DNA of 64,000 bases, taken from Balneola sp. GTDB lineage: Bacteria; Bacteroidota; Rhodothermia; Balneolales; Balneolaceae. Positions 15,732-24,259 of the stretch are shown in pieces (the first letter of the stretch is position 1; the number at the start of each line of letters is the position of its first letter). Location of the stretch: the NCBI GenBank assembly GCA_028284195.1, contig JANQSE010000006.1, positions 620,001 to 684,000 on the forward strand, read 5' to 3'. The position numbers were made by a program, and so were the translations under genes. Under the pieces are notes generated by a model. That model was given only the letters and a program-made list of their open reading frames with translations, was not told the DNA's origin and ran no database searches.

Positions 15732-16955
15732 ATGAGTAAAAATAACTCCGCTTCTTATTATATACTTTTCTCCCTGTGGTTGTTGGTTTTTTCTGCAAGC
15801 AGCCAGATAATGATTATAGCACCTATCCTTCCTGAAATAGGCAAAACCTTAAATACACCGGTAGAATTTTTGGGTAACCTGGTTACTGTATATGCTGTAA
15901 TGGTGGGTGTTTTTGCAATTATCATGGGCCCCTTTTCTGACAAAATTGGAAGAAGAAAAATTCTGTTAATTGGAACGGGCTGTTTATCTGTATTTCTTTT
16001 TTGCCATGCTTTAGTAGTTGATTTCACAAGCTTCCTGATTGTTAGAGCAATGGCTGGTATGGCAGGTGGGGTTTTAAGCGGTGCCGCAGTAGCATATGTA
16101 GGCGACTACTTCCCATACGAAAAAAGAGGTTGGGCTAACGGGTGGGTTATGAGTGGAATTGCAGTTGGGCAGATCCTAGGTATACCATTAGGTACATTTC
16201 TTGCCGAGCAATATGGTTTTAAATCTCCCTTTCTTGTCTTTGGATTTATTATGGCACTCACTTTTTTCCTTATATATATAAAGGTACCCCAACCTAATGT
16301 AGAACTACACAAGGGTAAACTTACAATTGTATCCTCTTTATCAAAGTATATAGAACTCTTGAAGCGATCGGAAGTTAGTTTTGTGGCTTTATGTTATTTA
16401 TTGATGTTCCTTAGCTTGTCGGTTTTTATTATTTATCTTCCAACATGGCTTGAAGATTCTTTCAATTCTTCCTTAACAACAATTGGTTATATATTTGCTG
16501 TTGGTGGAGTAGCCAATGTTATAGCGGGCCCTAGTTCGGGATGGGTTTCAGATAAGATCGGTAGAAAAAACATGATTATTACGTCTTGCCTGGGGCTATT
16601 CGTACTAATGGTTTTTACAACACACTTTGTAACTGACCTTGTATTAGCCTTTATACTTTTTCCGGCAGTTATGACATTGGTTGCTATGAGGATCAGCCCA
16701 TTTCAAGCACTTTCTTCTGAGCTTATCACTTCAAATAATCGTGGAACTATGATGAGTTTGCTTGTGGCAATTGGTCAGGTAGGCTATGGTATTGGAGGAA
16801 CCATAGCCGGCCCTCTTTATTCTGCAGAAGGCTATGCCAGTAATACCTACTTTGGTGCTTTTGCAATTTTAATTACGGCGTTTATTGTATGGAAATACGT
16901 ACCTGAACCGGAGCTTAAAAAAGCTGCCACCATAAATACAGGAATTATTGAATAA
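15732..16955 (+). CDS. MFS transporter
   Basis: A 407-residue transporter of the major facilitator superfamily with about 12 membrane helices. The loop 2-3 signature appears as GPFSDKIGRRKILL and the matching loop in the second half as GWVSDKIGRKNMI. The overall pattern (APILPEIGKTL near the start, RAMAGMAGG in helix 4) fits the drug:H+ antiporter-1 type of efflux pump; the substrate is unknown. An in-frame TTG five codons earlier (15717) exists, but the ATG at 15732 gives the usual short N-terminus. It is divergent from the pilus locus and I see no regulator gene beside it. Confidence 0.88.
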   Translation: MSKNNSASYYILFSLWLLVFSASSQIMIIAPILPEIGKTLNTPVEFLGNLVTVYAVMVGVFAIIMGPFSDKIGRRKILLIGTGCLSVFLFCHALVVDFTSFLIVRAMAGMAGGVLSGAAVAYVGDYFPYEKRGWANGWVMSGIAVGQILGIPLGTFLAEQYGFKSPFLVFGFIMALTFFLIYIKVPQPNVELHKGKLTIVSSLSKYIELLKRSEVSFVALCYLLMFLSLSVFIIYLPTWLEDSFNSSLTTIGYIFAVGGVANVIAGPSSGWVSDKIGRKNMIITSCLGLFVLMVFTTHFVTDLVLAFILFPAVMTLVAMRISPFQALSSELITSNNRGTMMSLLVAIGQVGYGIGGTIAGPLYSAEGYASNTYFGAFAILITAFIVWKYVPEPELKKAATINTGIIE

Positions 16956-17063
16956 ATAGATTATTTAAGAACTTTTCTTTCAAGTACGATAAATTTATAT
17001 GTAACTTTACGGCCGTTTAAAATATCTTTTAAAAAGAAAAAAATATCCATGAAAGGAAAAGCC

Positions 17064-18536
17064 ATGAAAACATATCATCTGTCACGCATATTCCTATTAT
17101 TTTCTGTTGCTGCTTTTTTAGGTTGTGAAAGCCCCAGCAGTAACGATGTATCCATATCAGGACGAGTTGTAAACAATAGCTCTGGAGAGCCACTCAGTGA
17201 AGCAGTTGTCGTAATAACAGCTCCCGCTCAATTTCAAAACGAATCTAAAATTACTGGAGCTGATGGATCTTTTCGATTTTCGGGATTAAATGTAAATGAA
17301 GCTACAGATATCAGCATTGAAGCTCGTAAAACTGGGTTTGACAGAGTTTCTATTACGGTACCGGCCACTCCCGGACGGGATATTAATGTAGAGCAGCCGA
17401 TTGCTTTAATTCCTGAGGATACAGGTGGCGGCGGAGACAATGGCGGCGGCGGTGTTGCAGGGCCATCTACAGGTCCTGCTCAATTAATCTTAACCAGCGT
17501 TCCTGTTCAGGCTATAAATATTGCAGAAACCGGAGATCAAATTAGTGCGGCTTTTACATTTCAGGTTCAGGATTCTGCGGGTAGAGCACTTACTATTAGT
17601 AACCCTGCAAGGGTTAACTTTGATATTATATCAGGCCCTGGAGGCGGAGAACAGGTAACCCCTTCCAGTTTAACAACAAATGCAGCTGGAGAAGTTACAA
17701 CTGCTCTGTTTAGTGGTAATACAGCCGGACCCGTTAAAATACAAGCAAGCATTACCCGTGAAGATAATGGCCAGGTTATTCGCTCAACCCCTGTACTTAT
17801 TGCTATTCATGGAGGATTCCCGGATCAGAACCATTTTAGTATAACAATGGAGCCATTTAGCATTGAAGGGTACAACTTTAATAATGTAAGGAGTAATGTT
17901 ACAGTGATTGTTGGTGATCAATTCAGTAATCCTGTTAAACCCGGAACGGTTGTTTATTTTTCTACTTCAGGTGGCATCATACAAGGTTCCAGTCAAACCA
18001 ATGAAGATGGAGTGGCTAGCGTACAACTGATTACTGCTGCCCCCCGCCCTTCAGATAATATAACTGGAAGTGGAGGGCGTCTTGGTTACGGTACAGTTAC
18101 TGCAAGAACAATAGATCAAAATGATAATGCTATACTGGCAACTGCAGAATTTCTTTTTTCCGGAATCCCCCAAACGCCGATAGTTACCAGAAATGGCGGC
18201 GCAAACCCGGGCGATGGTTTTGCAATTCCACCTAATGGTGGGGTAAGTTTTGAATATACCGTAACCGACCAAAATGGAAACCCCTTGCCATCTGGAACAA
18301 TGTTTAAAGTGGAAGTTGGTGAAGGCTTGGATGCTACCGGAGACGTTGAATTTGAATTAGGTGATTTCTTATTCCCCGGCGAAGGTGCTACTCAATTTTC
18401 ATTCTCGGTTAGTGATATCGATGAAGATGCCAGCGATGTTGGTGGAACATCAATCAAAATTATAGTTACAACCCCCAAAGGAGTTTCAGCTTCAACCTCT
18501 ATTGAAGGAACAAGGGCAAAACGGATAAAAAATTGA
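17064..18536 (+). CDS. Lipoprotein with carboxypeptidase-regulatory-like and Ig-like (Big-1-type) domains
   Basis: A 490-residue surface or periplasmic lipoprotein. The ATG at 17064 is preferred to that at 17049 because AAAGGA lies five to ten bases before it; this gives a clean signal with lipobox FLGC and Cys21. Residues about 30-120 form a CarboxypepD_reg-like beta sandwich (ISGRVVNNSSGEPLSEAVV). A Gly-rich hinge follows, then two or three Ig-like domains of invasin/Big-1 type (TTNAAGEVTTALFSGNTAGPVKI; TNEDGVASVQLITA; TVTDQNGNPLPSGT). Such proteins are usually adhesive or structural. The gene ends four bases before the next one, suggesting co-transcription. Confidence 0.78.
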   Translation: MKTYHLSRIFLLFSVAAFLGCESPSSNDVSISGRVVNNSSGEPLSEAVVVITAPAQFQNESKITGADGSFRFSGLNVNEATDISIEARKTGFDRVSITVPATPGRDINVEQPIALIPEDTGGGGDNGGGGVAGPSTGPAQLILTSVPVQAINIAETGDQISAAFTFQVQDSAGRALTISNPARVNFDIISGPGGGEQVTPSSLTTNAAGEVTTALFSGNTAGPVKIQASITREDNGQVIRSTPVLIAIHGGFPDQNHFSITMEPFSIEGYNFNNVRSNVTVIVGDQFSNPVKPGTVVYFSTSGGIIQGSSQTNEDGVASVQLITAAPRPSDNITGSGGRLGYGTVTARTIDQNDNAILATAEFLFSGIPQTPIVTRNGGANPGDGFAIPPNGGVSFEYTVTDQNGNPLPSGTMFKVEVGEGLDATGDVEFELGDFLFPGEGATQFSFSVSDIDEDASDVGGTSIKIIVTTPKGVSASTSIEGTRAKRIKN

Positions 18537-18540
18537 TTAA

Positions 18541-19095
18541 ATGAGCGATAAATTTTTCGATTATAACTCAACCAGTTATAACGAATTTTTAGATGACTTT
18601 AGAAAAAATCCCAGCAAAAAAAGGATCATTATCTTAGCGGGAAATTTTAAAGAGAATAGAACATTTGCTCTCTCTCAGTTTGAAATGGAAGCATTGGGTA
18701 ACATCAAAGAAATTTATCTTTCAGACTATATTACCGAGTTTGAAAACGAAACGTATCAAAAACTGAATGGGCTTTTTGAAAAACTTAAAACCTTAAACTC
18801 ATTAATAGTTTTCAAAAAAGCTGAGCAGCTATGCGGCGTTTATGTTGGGCATACGTATTCTGTTGTTAAATATGCCACCCCTCAGGAAAAATACTTCATT
18901 AAGAAGTTGAACGAGCTGGCCCCGCCTGTCATTCTAGAGTTTGAGAATGAATACAATCTTGATAAAGCAATCGAACGAATTGCTGATGTTATAATCCGGT
19001 TTCCTGTTCCTTCTTCTTCTATTGAGAAAATTTTCTTTGCAATCTCTCAATTCAGGGTAAACGGATCTAACCTCCCCTGCAAGCGCCCGGTGTAA
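18541..19095 (+). CDS. AAA+-like protein with degenerate ATP-binding motifs
   Basis: A 184-residue soluble protein that tracks the layout of an AAA+ ATPase core while lacking its catalytic residues. RIIILAGNFKENRT sits where Walker A would be but has no GxxxxGK[ST]; LNSLIVFKKAEQLCG occupies the Walker B position without DE; PPVILEFENEYNLDKAIERI then VIIRFPVP parallels the sensor-1 and 'attempted arginine' stretch of AAA proteins (normally VILATN..., RRF...EFPLP). It is therefore read as a pseudo-ATPase, an inference by eye. It lies between a surface lipoprotein and a MATE transporter, four and three bases from each. Function unknown. Confidence 0.55.
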   Translation: MSDKFFDYNSTSYNEFLDDFRKNPSKKRIIILAGNFKENRTFALSQFEMEALGNIKEIYLSDYITEFENETYQKLNGLFEKLKTLNSLIVFKKAEQLCGVYVGHTYSVVKYATPQEKYFIKKLNELAPPVILEFENEYNLDKAIERIADVIIRFPVPSSSIEKIFFAISQFRVNGSNLPCKRPV

Positions 19096-19098
19096 ATA

Positions 19099-20514
19099 AT
19101 GGCACAAACAGAGTCAGACCAGGAAAAAATAGTTTCGGTCTGGCACGATATTAAAACATCGCTTTCGGGTACAGATAAAGATTTTACCAAAGGTAGTATA
19201 GGCAGGGCTATAATTGTGCTCTCTATCCCAATGGTTTTAGAAATGCTGATGGAGTCGGTGTTCGCAGTAGTCGATATCTTCTTTGTTTCTAAATTGGGAG
19301 CAGAAGCTATTGCAACGGTCGGGATCACAGAATCACTAATGACCCTTATCTACGCACTGGCAATTGGCTTTGCAATGGCCACAACGGCACTTGTAGCCCG
19401 CAGATACGGAGAAAAGAACTACGACCAAGCCTCCATAACCGCAGTACAAGCAATTCTGGTAGCAATTATAATATCTATACCAATCGCTTTACTCGGGGGA
19501 TTATTTGCATCAGAGCTGCTTATACTTATGGGTGCAACAGGAAAAATCGTTTCTGAATTCTCGATTTACACAACCATCATGTTCAGCACGAATTTTGTAA
19601 TCATGCTGATCTTTATAATAAATGCCGTATTTCGAGGGGCCGGTGACGCAAACATTGCAATGAGATCACTTTGGATAGCCAATGGAATTAATATTGTTCT
19701 GGATCCACTATTAATTTTTGGAGTTTGGATTTTTCCTGAAATGGGAATTGCCGGAGCAGCAGTTGCGACATCAATCGGACGCGGGATCGGAGTCGGATAC
19801 CAGTTCTATAAACTCTTTGATGGGAAAACCCGGATCAACCTTCTTAGAAAACACCTGGTTGCCCGATGGGATATTATGTGGAATCTGATAAAAGTCTCGT
19901 TGGGAGGAATCGGCCAATTTATTATAGCAACAAGCAGTTGGATTGGTTTGGTTCGCATTATCGCCGAATTCGGCAGTGTTTCTTTGGCTGGTTATACCAT
20001 TGCAGTGCGAATTTTGATCTTTTCGATCCTTCCCTCCTGGGGAATGAGCAATGCCGCGGCAACACTTGTAGGCCAGAATCTTGGGGCTGAACAACCAGAC
20101 CGTGCAGAAAAATCAACCTGGATATCGGCATTTGCAAATATGGTGTTTCTGGGAATGGTAGGAATTGTGTTCTACACTAATGCTGAACTACTAATGAGTA
20201 TTTTTACGGCAGATGTTGACATTATAGCTATTGGTGCCCAATGCCTTCGAATTATGAGTTATGGATATTTGGCTTACGCATTTGGTATGGTCATAATCCA
20301 GGCATTTAATGGAGCCGGAGATACCTTTACCCCGACACTGATAAATCTTATCTGTTTCTGGCTGGTTGAAATTCCCCTTGCTTACTTGCTTGCTATGGAA
20401 TTTGGTTTTGCAGAGGAAGGTGTTTTCTATTCAATAGTGGTTGCAGAAACATTGTTAGGGGTAATTGGGTTTGTACTATTTAAAAAAGGAAAGTGGAAAA
20501 CAACACAGGTTTAG
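19099..20514 (+). CDS. MATE family efflux transporter
   Basis: A 471-residue multidrug and toxin extrusion transporter with about 12 helices in two pseudo-symmetric bundles. Family features: LSIPMVLEMLMESVFAVVDIFFVSKLG in the first helix pair, NAVFRGAGDANIAM in the first half and the related QAFNGAGDTFTPT in the second. It should exchange organic cations for Na+ or H+ across the inner membrane; specificity cannot be read. The first 30 residues are cytoplasmic. It belongs to the run that starts at 17064. Confidence 0.93.
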   Translation: MAQTESDQEKIVSVWHDIKTSLSGTDKDFTKGSIGRAIIVLSIPMVLEMLMESVFAVVDIFFVSKLGAEAIATVGITESLMTLIYALAIGFAMATTALVARRYGEKNYDQASITAVQAILVAIIISIPIALLGGLFASELLILMGATGKIVSEFSIYTTIMFSTNFVIMLIFIINAVFRGAGDANIAMRSLWIANGINIVLDPLLIFGVWIFPEMGIAGAAVATSIGRGIGVGYQFYKLFDGKTRINLLRKHLVARWDIMWNLIKVSLGGIGQFIIATSSWIGLVRIIAEFGSVSLAGYTIAVRILIFSILPSWGMSNAAATLVGQNLGAEQPDRAEKSTWISAFANMVFLGMVGIVFYTNAELLMSIFTADVDIIAIGAQCLRIMSYGYLAYAFGMVIIQAFNGAGDTFTPTLINLICFWLVEIPLAYLLAMEFGFAEEGVFYSIVVAETLLGVIGFVLFKKGKWKTTQV

Positions 20515-20515
20515 C

Positions 20516-20737
20516 ATGAAAGTAACCATCACTTTAGACCGTTCGGGCCGCCGCGGCAAAGAAGTAACACTGATAAAAAATATTCAGCACAACCCACAGC
20601 ATATCGAAAAAATTGCCAAAAAATTAAAAGGCCAGCTGGGAACCGGCGGAACCGTTAAAGGCAAAACCATCGAAATTCAAGGCAACCACATTGAACGGGT
20701 TAAATCCTTGCTCGAAAAAGAAGGATTCACTTTTTAG
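20516..20737 (+). CDS. SUI1/eIF1-like translation factor (YciH family)
   Basis: A 73-residue SUI1-domain protein, the bacterial counterpart of eIF1. The core VTLIKNIQHNPQHIEKIAKKLKGQLGTGGTV (read in parts) and GKTIEIQGNHIERVKSLL is well conserved, with the basic KLKxxLGTGGTVK loop that contacts the ribosome in eIF1. The ATG at 20516 follows the MATE stop by one base; the longer frame from 20465 would overlap the transporter and is not supported. Bacterial members probably influence start-codon fidelity. Confidence 0.88.
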   Translation: MKVTITLDRSGRRGKEVTLIKNIQHNPQHIEKIAKKLKGQLGTGGTVKGKTIEIQGNHIERVKSLLEKEGFTF

Positions 20738-21225
20738 AGCGAAACCTTATTTTCCTGCCGGGGATCCAGATCATACAAAGAAGAAGCTGTAGCCTGTACC
20801 GTTTTATACCATTCGTTTCCATATTTATCATTGATGGTATAAAAATCAGCAAAATCAGGCTTCCGTAAATTCATCTTCCACTCCTGGGTTTTAGACTTGA
20901 AAGACGGATCAATGTGGAGCAATTCATGATAAATTACCATCTCTTTAGTTTTACCGTCCAGCATATCCCATAACTCTCCTGACACTTCAATCAAATAATC
21001 ATTTCCGGAATAGTACTTTACTTCGCGGGTAGCCTTCATACATTTAGCAGCTCGCTGTTTCGAAATATTCGGATACACCAGAAAATAGCCGATCTCAGCC
21101 GGGCCAAAATCTAAATTATTCTTTTCTATTACTGTTTTGGCTATTGCTTCTATTTCAGGAGATTCCATTAGCTGCTTTTCGCTGGAAACTACTTCAACCG
21201 GCTGTAACAAATCATTGTCATTCAT
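20734..21225 (-). CDS. Putative phage-type metallopeptidase (HExxH)
   Basis: A 163-residue soluble protein with a zinc-metallopeptidase signature in VIYHELLHI (about 99-107) followed by a possible third ligand in the downstream Asp/His-poor segment. The pattern GPAEIGYFLVYPNISKQRAAKCMKAT near residue 40 matches the putative phage metallopeptidase family as I know it, whose substrates are unknown. It converges on the SUI1 gene with a 4-base overlap of the ends and is followed upstream by a DUF4920 gene. Confidence 0.7.
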   Translation of the reverse strand: MNDNDLLQPVEVVSSEKQLMESPEIEAIAKTVIEKNNLDFGPAEIGYFLVYPNISKQRAAKCMKATREVKYYSGNDYLIEVSGELWDMLDGKTKEMVIYHELLHIDPSFKSKTQEWKMNLRKPDFADFYTINDKYGNEWYKTVQATASSLYDLDPRQENKVSL

Positions 21226-21231
21226 ATGTTC

Positions 21232-21723
21232 TTAATCTTTGTATAAAATTACTGAAGTTGCCACAATAGAGTATTCTGCCTGCTCTCCTTTAATATCATC
21301 AGCATCTTTTCCTGCATCTTCTGCAAAATGCTTTGCTTTCTCTTCGGTCAACATCTTTTTACTGAACGTTCCTACAATAGTAACTTCTTTCCCTTCCGAA
21401 TCGGTAGGGATAAAAAAGCCATAATCTTTAAATGTAATTCTCGCTGAATTCTCTCCATCCCGGGCAACAAAAAAGCATCCCTTCTTTTCACACACTTCAG
21501 CAATAGTAGCTTTAATGACAACATCTTTGTTGATGGCCCCTTCATCTTCAATAACTTCAGATAATGATCTTGATCGCTCCGGAGTTTCTAATACCGCTCC
21601 AAATACTTCGAACTCGTCAGTAACCTGAACCGGCTCCGAAAGCCTGATTACTTCTTTCTTGTTCTGGGCATGAACCGTTCCTGCAAAAAAAATGATTACT
21701 GTAATAACTACTAACTTTTTCAT
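21232..21723 (-). CDS. DUF4920 domain protein, exported
   Basis: A 163-residue protein with a Sec signal peptide ending at VHAQ (about 17-20). The mature part is a small OB-like beta domain typical of DUF4920: FGAVLETPERSRSLSEVI, then VIKATIAEVCEKKGCFFVARDGE with a Cys pair (CEKKGC) that recurs in the family, and VTIVGTF. The Cys pair suggests metal or redox chemistry in the periplasm, but no activity is known to me. It lies just upstream of, and in the same direction as, the metallopeptidase gene. Confidence 0.75.
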   Translation of the reverse strand: MKKLVVITVIIFFAGTVHAQNKKEVIRLSEPVQVTDEFEVFGAVLETPERSRSLSEVIEDEGAINKDVVIKATIAEVCEKKGCFFVARDGENSARITFKDYGFFIPTDSEGKEVTIVGTFSKKMLTEEKAKHFAEDAGKDADDIKGEQAEYSIVATSVILYKD

Positions 21724-21842
21724 GTCTCTTTTTTTCGATTATTGATTCAGCACAAAAATACTAATTAAGCAGCCAATTGTTACCCTTGATTATTAATTAT
21801 TCTTTATTATCCGGTAATTCTTAGTCATCTAATTTCGGTTTA

Positions 21843-22241
21843 TTGAAAAGCTTCCTTTCGGCCCTTTTTGGATTTTTGTTCAGCCTTTTTGTTGAAGGGT
21901 TTTCCCGCATCATTATTTCCTTTTTCCATAGCCTGGAATTTTCTTTCTTCGGGATTGATGCGCTCCCCGGTGTTTCCTGGATTATTGCCGCATATCTTGT
22001 TTCTTTAATAGCAACCTGGCTGGGTACAATGCTGGCTTTAAGCATCGCTAACCACGATCCGGAAACAACATTCAAATTTGTACTTACATTTGTATTTGCA
22101 TGGATTGCGTTTGAAACTTTATCATCCTTTAAAGTAATTCCTGCATGGTATTTAATTACTTTTCCGGTTACTTCTTTAACAGGACTGTTTCTTGCAAAAT
22201 ACACCTATACACTTAATCAACATGCGATTACTGATTCTTAG
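21843..22241 (+). CDS. Small integral membrane protein of unknown function
   Basis: A 132-residue protein with four predicted hydrophobic segments (about 4-20, 40-62, 75-92 and 98-115). No ATG is available at the N-terminus; the only full-length start is TTG at 21843, as the preceding in-frame codons reach a stop at 21822. The C-terminus overlaps the start of the following lipoprotein gene by 20 bases, which suggests coupling. No family recognised. Confidence 0.55.
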   Translation: MKSFLSALFGFLFSLFVEGFSRIIISFFHSLEFSFFGIDALPGVSWIIAAYLVSLIATWLGTMLALSIANHDPETTFKFVLTFVFAWIAFETLSSFKVIPAWYLITFPVTSLTGLFLAKYTYTLNQHAITDS

Positions 22242-23442
22242 CTGCCTGGTAGTTTCTTTTTTGGGATGCTATTCTAACCCGGAGTTCAGCACCCGGACAC
22301 TATCATCTCCTTCAGGAGAAAACGCCTCCCTCCCACGACTTTATACCGACAACTCCGGAACTGTTTTTATGAGCTGGATTGAAACCAAAAACGATACCTC
22401 TACTCTTTTTTATTCAAAACTTGACGGAAATAAAAACTGGTCTCCTCCGGAAAAAATCGCCTCCTCAAACAGTTGGTTTGTAAACTGGGCCGACTTCCCA
22501 TCAGTAATTGCGCGAAACGGAAAACCTCTGGCCGCTCACTGGCTTAAAAAAACTCCTGGTGGAACCTACGCTTATAACGTAGAAATAGCTTCTGCTTTAA
22601 ATGACTGGGAAACATCTGTTACTCCGCATAATGATAATACAGCAACTGAACATGGATTCGTAAGTATGGTGCCGGTTTCTGACTCTACATTTCTAAGCAT
22701 TTGGCTGGATGGAAGAAATACTGCAGGGCATGGCGGCCACGATGCACATGATTCCGGTACCGATCTTTCAACTGCAATGACATTGAGATCTGCTACCCTG
22801 GATATGAGTTTAAATATTCTGGAAGAACATGAAATTGATGCCAGCGTTTGTGATTGCTGCGGAACTGCCGCAGTGCAAACTTCGAATGGCTTTATTACGG
22901 CTTACAGAAACCGGTCTGAACAAGAGATAAGAGATATTTATGTAGCCCGGTTTGTGAATGGAACATGGAGTACTCCAACTCCCGTCCATAATGATAACTG
23001 GAACATAGCAGCATGCCCGGTAAACGGGCCGGCCATAGCAGCTTCAGGAAACCTGGTAGCTGTTGCATGGTACACTGCTGCTCATGATTCTGCTAAAATA
23101 AAACTTGCCATTTCTGATGATGAGGGTACATCTTTTAATAGCACTTACGAAATAAACAATGGAAATCCTTTAGGTCGGGTTGATATTGAGATTTTAAATA
23201 ACGGCTCTTTTCTCATTAGCTGGATGGAGCGAAATACAGAAGATCGCTCCAAAGCGGATTTTATCGCAAAGCAAATTAATGAAAGTGGAAACGTAATAAA
23301 CGAATATAAGATCGCTGATATGTCTTCCAGCAGGCGAAGCGGTTTCCCTCAGTTAACTGGTTTGGGAAACAAAATAATTGCTGCATGGACACATCTGGAA
23401 GAAAACAAGCCTTCTGAAGTTAGACTGGCTGTTTTAGAATAA
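22222..23442 (+). CDS. Sialidase/BNR-repeat-like lipoprotein
   Basis: A 406-residue lipoprotein: the ATG at 22222 gives a short signal with lipobox SFLGC; the frame open from 22192 adds ten non-signal residues. The mature part is a six-bladed beta-propeller in appearance, with repeated units of the type (Y/V)TDNSGTVFMSWIE, HDSAKIKLAISDDEGTSF and GLGNKIIAAWTH, similar to exo-alpha-sialidase/BNR folds. A conserved ASVCDCCGTAAV segment with three Cys near residue 208 is unusual for sialidases and may bind a metal. The catalytic Arg triad of true sialidases is not evident, so enzyme activity is uncertain. Confidence 0.68.
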   Translation: MRLLILSCLVVSFLGCYSNPEFSTRTLSSPSGENASLPRLYTDNSGTVFMSWIETKNDTSTLFYSKLDGNKNWSPPEKIASSNSWFVNWADFPSVIARNGKPLAAHWLKKTPGGTYAYNVEIASALNDWETSVTPHNDNTATEHGFVSMVPVSDSTFLSIWLDGRNTAGHGGHDAHDSGTDLSTAMTLRSATLDMSLNILEEHEIDASVCDCCGTAAVQTSNGFITAYRNRSEQEIRDIYVARFVNGTWSTPTPVHNDNWNIAACPVNGPAIAASGNLVAVAWYTAAHDSAKIKLAISDDEGTSFNSTYEINNGNPLGRVDIEILNNGSFLISWMERNTEDRSKADFIAKQINESGNVINEYKIADMSSSRRSGFPQLTGLGNKIIAAWTHLEENKPSEVRLAVLE

Positions 23443-23476
23443 TTACATCTCAGGCAGGTAATCCCCGGTCTTTTAA

Positions 23477-23667
23477 TTTTAAGTCTTGAGCGAAAGCAGT
23501 GACTTAAAAGCATCAATGCATAGAAGTTTTTGACTTCGATGAAATCATCCATAGTAACATTTCATTCATTCTGGTCAGGCCCGTTTTATCTTTATGCCAA
23601 CCTGCCTGGCTTGCAATGCAAGTTACAAACTTGCTTTACCCTCACTCTTAAGTCACAGACTTAAGAG
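23477..23667. repeat. Cluster of REP-like palindromes
   Basis: Three hairpins lie close together in the non-coding gap 23443-23706: TTTTAAGTC/GACTTAAAA (23477-23485 with 23501-23509), GCAAGTT/AACTTGC with loop ACA (23618-23634), and a perfect 10-bp stem CTCTTAAGTC/GACTTAAGAG with loop ACA (23645-23667). Shared AAGT...ACA...ACTT cores resemble the REP sequences that accompany RAYT transposases in Bacteroidota. No transposase is left here. Confidence 0.5.
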
Positions 23668-23706
23668 ATCTTTGGGGATTCAAATAGAATTATGGTTAAT
23701 CTTTTC

Positions 23707-23943
23707 TTACTCATTTTCCTTTGCTAATTGTCTCTGCTTCTTATGTAGGTAATATGTTGCAACAGCAGCTAATAAGGAGACTCCTAATGGTATTAGAGAA
23801 GTACTCCAATAGCTAATTTTGTCCGCATATATTTTAGAAGCTCCCATTCCTGTGATATTCGTAAAGAAGACCCAGAACATGATAGCTGTCGTTATCACAA
23901 AAAATAACTCAAAAAGTATCAGGGCAATTCTTTTGTATCTCAT
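23707..23943 (-). CDS. Two-helix membrane protein, candidate immunity protein
   Basis: A 78-residue protein with two hydrophobic helices (about 7-28 and 47-66) joined by a 20-residue loop and ending in a charged Lys/Gln/Glu tail. Its ATG overlaps the stop of the L,D-transpeptidase-like tip by four bases (ATGA), the usual toxin-then-immunity order. A membrane location fits protection against an enzyme that attacks peptidoglycan in the periplasm. No family recognised; the immunity role is inferred from position and topology. Confidence 0.55.
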   Translation of the reverse strand: MRYKRIALILFELFFVITTAIMFWVFFTNITGMGASKIYADKISYWSTSLIPLGVSLLAAVATYYLHKKQRQLAKENE

Positions 23944-24197
23944 TTTCTTTTCCTTCTGAGTTTTTGATAGTTCACGTGCAGGAATACCGGATTACTGCTT
24001 TTCCTGAAGGCGTTAAAAAACGCAGGCGCATTTCCACACAGGTCTATGCACCCTGCTGAGCCCGGAAATGTTCCCCCGTGAATGGAGAAACCACTTCGGG
24101 TAACTCCCCCTGGGCCTTTTACCTGCCCCGGTAATAAGAACAATCGACTTTGTCCCCAAGAATGTGTACCACCCGGCCATTCTCCTCTACCTACCAA
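23940..24197 (-). CDS. L,D-transpeptidase/Tlde1-like toxin tip, orphan
   Basis: The coding frame is open from 24260 (106 residues) and a TTG at 24197 is the first usable start (85 residues). Its middle carries GGTHSWGQSRLFL, then RSGFSIHGGTFPGSAGCIDL, a good match to the HxxxxxxSxGC-type catalytic motif of YkuD/DUF2778 L,D-transpeptidase-fold proteins, the fold of the type VI effector Tlde1; His61 and Cys71 of the open frame would be catalytic. No signal peptide and no RHS core precede it: the frame is cut at 24263, next to a truncated XRE gene. It is best read as a displaced C-terminal toxin module that could be expressed only after recombination with an RHS core. Confidence 0.62.
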   Translation of the reverse strand: MVGRGEWPGGTHSWGQSRLFLLPGQVKGPGGVTRSGFSIHGGTFPGSAGCIDLCGNAPAFFNAFRKSSNPVFLHVNYQKLRRKRK

Positions 24198-24259
24198 TGC
24201 TGCTACTTGTTGTGCCGCAGATAGGTTCTTCCAGTCTTGGATCTGGCCGAGTGTTGTGA

